A DNA stretch of 6,005 nt from Nocardioides sp. (GTDB taxonomy: Bacteria > Actinomycetota > Actinomycetes > Propionibacteriales > Nocardioidaceae): assembly GCA_021166815.1 (NCBI GenBank), contig JAJPEO010000006.1, positions 1 through 6,005 of the forward strand, read 5' to 3'. Below are positions 5,164 to 6,005 of the stretch, piece by piece. The notes under the pieces were generated by a model that was not told the DNA's origin, did no database searches, and saw only the letters and a list, made by a program, of their open reading frames with translations. Numbering within the stretch: position 1 is the stretch's first letter; every line of letters starts with the position of its first letter. A program made the translations under genes and the position numbers.

Positions 5164-5174
5164 ACACCACACTC

Positions 5175-5702
5175 GTGGCCGTCAAGATCCGTTTGAAGCG
5201 CCTGGGCAAGATCCGGGTCCCGCAGTACCGCATCGTCGTCGTCGACTCGCGCAAGAAGCGCGACGGCAAGGTGATCGAGGAGATCGGCAAGTACCACCCC
5301 AAGGAGGAGCCCTCGTTCATCGAGGTGACCTCCGAGCGGGCGCAGTACTGGCTCGGTGTCGGCGCGCAGCCGTCCGAGGCCGTCGAGGCGATCCTCAAGA
5401 TCACGGGCGACTGGCAGAAGTTCAAGGGCCTCCCGGGTGCCGAGGGCACCTTGAAGGTCAAGGAGGCCAAGCGCTCCAAGCTCGACATCTTCAACGAGGC
5501 CCTCAAGGAGGCCGCCAGCGAGCCCAAGGGTGCCGCGGTGACCGCCAAGAAGAAGGCCGAGAAGGAGAAGGTCGAGGAGCCGGCAGCCGAGGCCGTCAAG
5601 GCCGACGTCGTTCCCGCCGACGAGACCCCCGAGGGTGCCGCCGAGGCCGCTGAGGCTGCCGACGAGGTCACCGCCGAGGACGCCGGCAAGAGCGAGGCGT
5701 GA
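5175..5702 (+). CDS. rpsP: 30S ribosomal protein S16 with long acidic/alanine-rich tail
   Basis: S16 is an assembly protein of the 30S body that binds 16S rRNA. The conserved core is complete: [20 protein letters not shown] at the N-terminus, [19 protein letters not shown] (24-42), the [18 protein letters not shown] stretch (53-70) and LKITGDW (74-80). The protein is 175 residues, against about 82 in E. coli. The extra region from about 90 onward is Lys/Ala/Glu-rich and probably disordered, ending in GKSEA; such tails are typical of actinobacterial S16. The GTG start gives the universal second residue Ala and follows a good AAGGAG. It is the first gene of the conserved rpsP-khpA-rimM-trmD order, of which only the first two are in view. 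Confidence 0.98.
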   Translation: MAVKIRLKRLGKIRVPQYRIVVVDSRKKRDGKVIEEIGKYHPKEEPSFIEVTSERAQYWLGVGAQPSEAVEAILKITGDWQKFKGLPGAEGTLKVKEAKRSKLDIFNEALKEAASEPKGAAVTAKKKAEKEKVEEPAAEAVKADVVPADETPEGAAEAAEAADEVTAEDAGKSEA

Positions 5703-5950
5703 GCGTCGTGCTGGCCGAGGCACTCGAGCACCTGGTGCGTGGCATCGTCGACAACCCCGACGAGGTCACGGTCCGGGACAAGCAGCTGCGACGCGGCTCG
5801 ATCCTCGAGGTCCGGGTCCACCCGGACGACCTCGGCAAGGTGATCGGCCGCAACGGTCGCACCGCGACGGCCTTCCGCACGGTCATCGGGGCCCTCGCCG
5901 GCCGCGGTGGCGCGCGGATCGACTTCGTCGACACCGACCGGCGCCGCTGA
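5699..5950 (+). CDS. khpA: KhpA-type KH domain RNA-binding protein
   Basis: An 83-residue single-KH protein of the KhpA/YlqC family (Rv2908c-type in mycobacteria). In Firmicutes KhpA pairs with KhpB/EloR and binds RNA, influencing cell elongation and division; the actinobacterial role is less clear. The RNA-binding GXXG loop is G50-R51-N52-G53 in [20 protein letters not shown], preceded by the strand [10 protein letters not shown] and followed by the C-terminal strand ARIDFVD. The GTG start at 5699 overlaps the rpsP TGA as GTGA, so translation is probably coupled to rpsP. rimM would be expected next, past the window edge. Confidence 0.95.
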   Translation: MSVVLAEALEHLVRGIVDNPDEVTVRDKQLRRGSILEVRVHPDDLGKVIGRNGRTATAFRTVIGALAGRGGARIDFVDTDRRR

Positions 5951-5983
5951 ACCTCCGCGCCCGTCGAACAACCTCAGTGCCGG

Positions 5984-6005
5984 GTTCCCCGCTTAAGCGG
6001 GGAAC
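5984..6005. repeat. Perfect 22-bp palindrome at window end, 33 bp after khpA
   Basis: GTTCCCCGCTT (5984-5994) is followed directly by its exact reverse complement (5995-6005). As RNA it folds a 9-bp stem with loop UUAA. It could be an attenuator or terminator between khpA and the expected rimM gene, a protein-binding site, or an isolated intergenic repeat. Its GTTCCCCGC-4-GCGGGGA layout also resembles a type I-E CRISPR repeat, but only one copy is visible and no array can be claimed. The palindrome ends at the last base given, so its full extent is unknown. Confidence 0.6.

Noticed and set aside
4844..5196. Several 60-100 codon open frames in the gap before rpsP
   Set aside because: They cross the inverted-repeat element and leader, lack ribosome binding sites, and look like chance frames in GC-rich DNA.
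5984..6005. Calling a CRISPR array
   Set aside because: Only one repeat-like palindrome is visible, with no spacers and no cas genes; it is reported as a palindrome only.

Overview
The window is GC-rich throughout. It carries actinobacterial core genes: the 3' end of ffh, an S16 gene with a long Ala/Glu/Lys tail, and a KhpA-type KH gene overlapping it. GTG starts and apparent leaderless starts add to this picture. Protein style and gene order suggest a Nocardioidaceae-like actinobacterium (Nocardioides or a relative); this is inference, not a database result. From memory, Mycobacterium tuberculosis has the same frame (ffh, then an amidohydrolase, several variable genes, then rpsP and a KH gene, with rimM and trmD beyond). 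The block between ffh and rpsP is therefore a known place for lineage-specific genes.

Layout. 2-853 (+): C-terminal part of Ffh, the SRP GTPase. 867-1229 (+): small NYN/PIN-like protein 13 bp behind ffh, probably co-transcribed. 1296-1946 (-): exported protein of unknown function, convergent with the preceding gene. 1947-2103: divergent intergenic region. 2104-3174 (+): metal-dependent amidohydrolase, apparently leaderless. 3181-4059 (-): VanW-domain protein, convergent with the amidohydrolase and only 6 bp from it, with a strong hairpin inside its last codons. 4060-4140: divergent gap. 4141-4794 (+): GNAT acyltransferase. 4795-5174: 380 bp without a gene, holding an inverted-repeat element (4818-4956), a probable rpsP promoter and a structured leader. 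5175-5702 (+): rpsP. 5699-5950 (+): khpA, overlapping rpsP. 5984-6005: a perfect 22-bp palindrome at the very end of the window.

How the genes relate. ffh, rpsP and khpA are housekeeping genes for membrane targeting, the 30S subunit and RNA binding; rimM is expected just past the window. The five genes between them are unrelated in function and alternate in strand, so they look like single-gene units rather than one pathway. I see no phage, conjugation, toxin-antitoxin or defence module. The most unusual items are non-coding: the 139-bp element with 23-bp imperfect terminal inverted repeats and related internal arms, and the terminal palindrome. I do not claim a new multi-gene system here.
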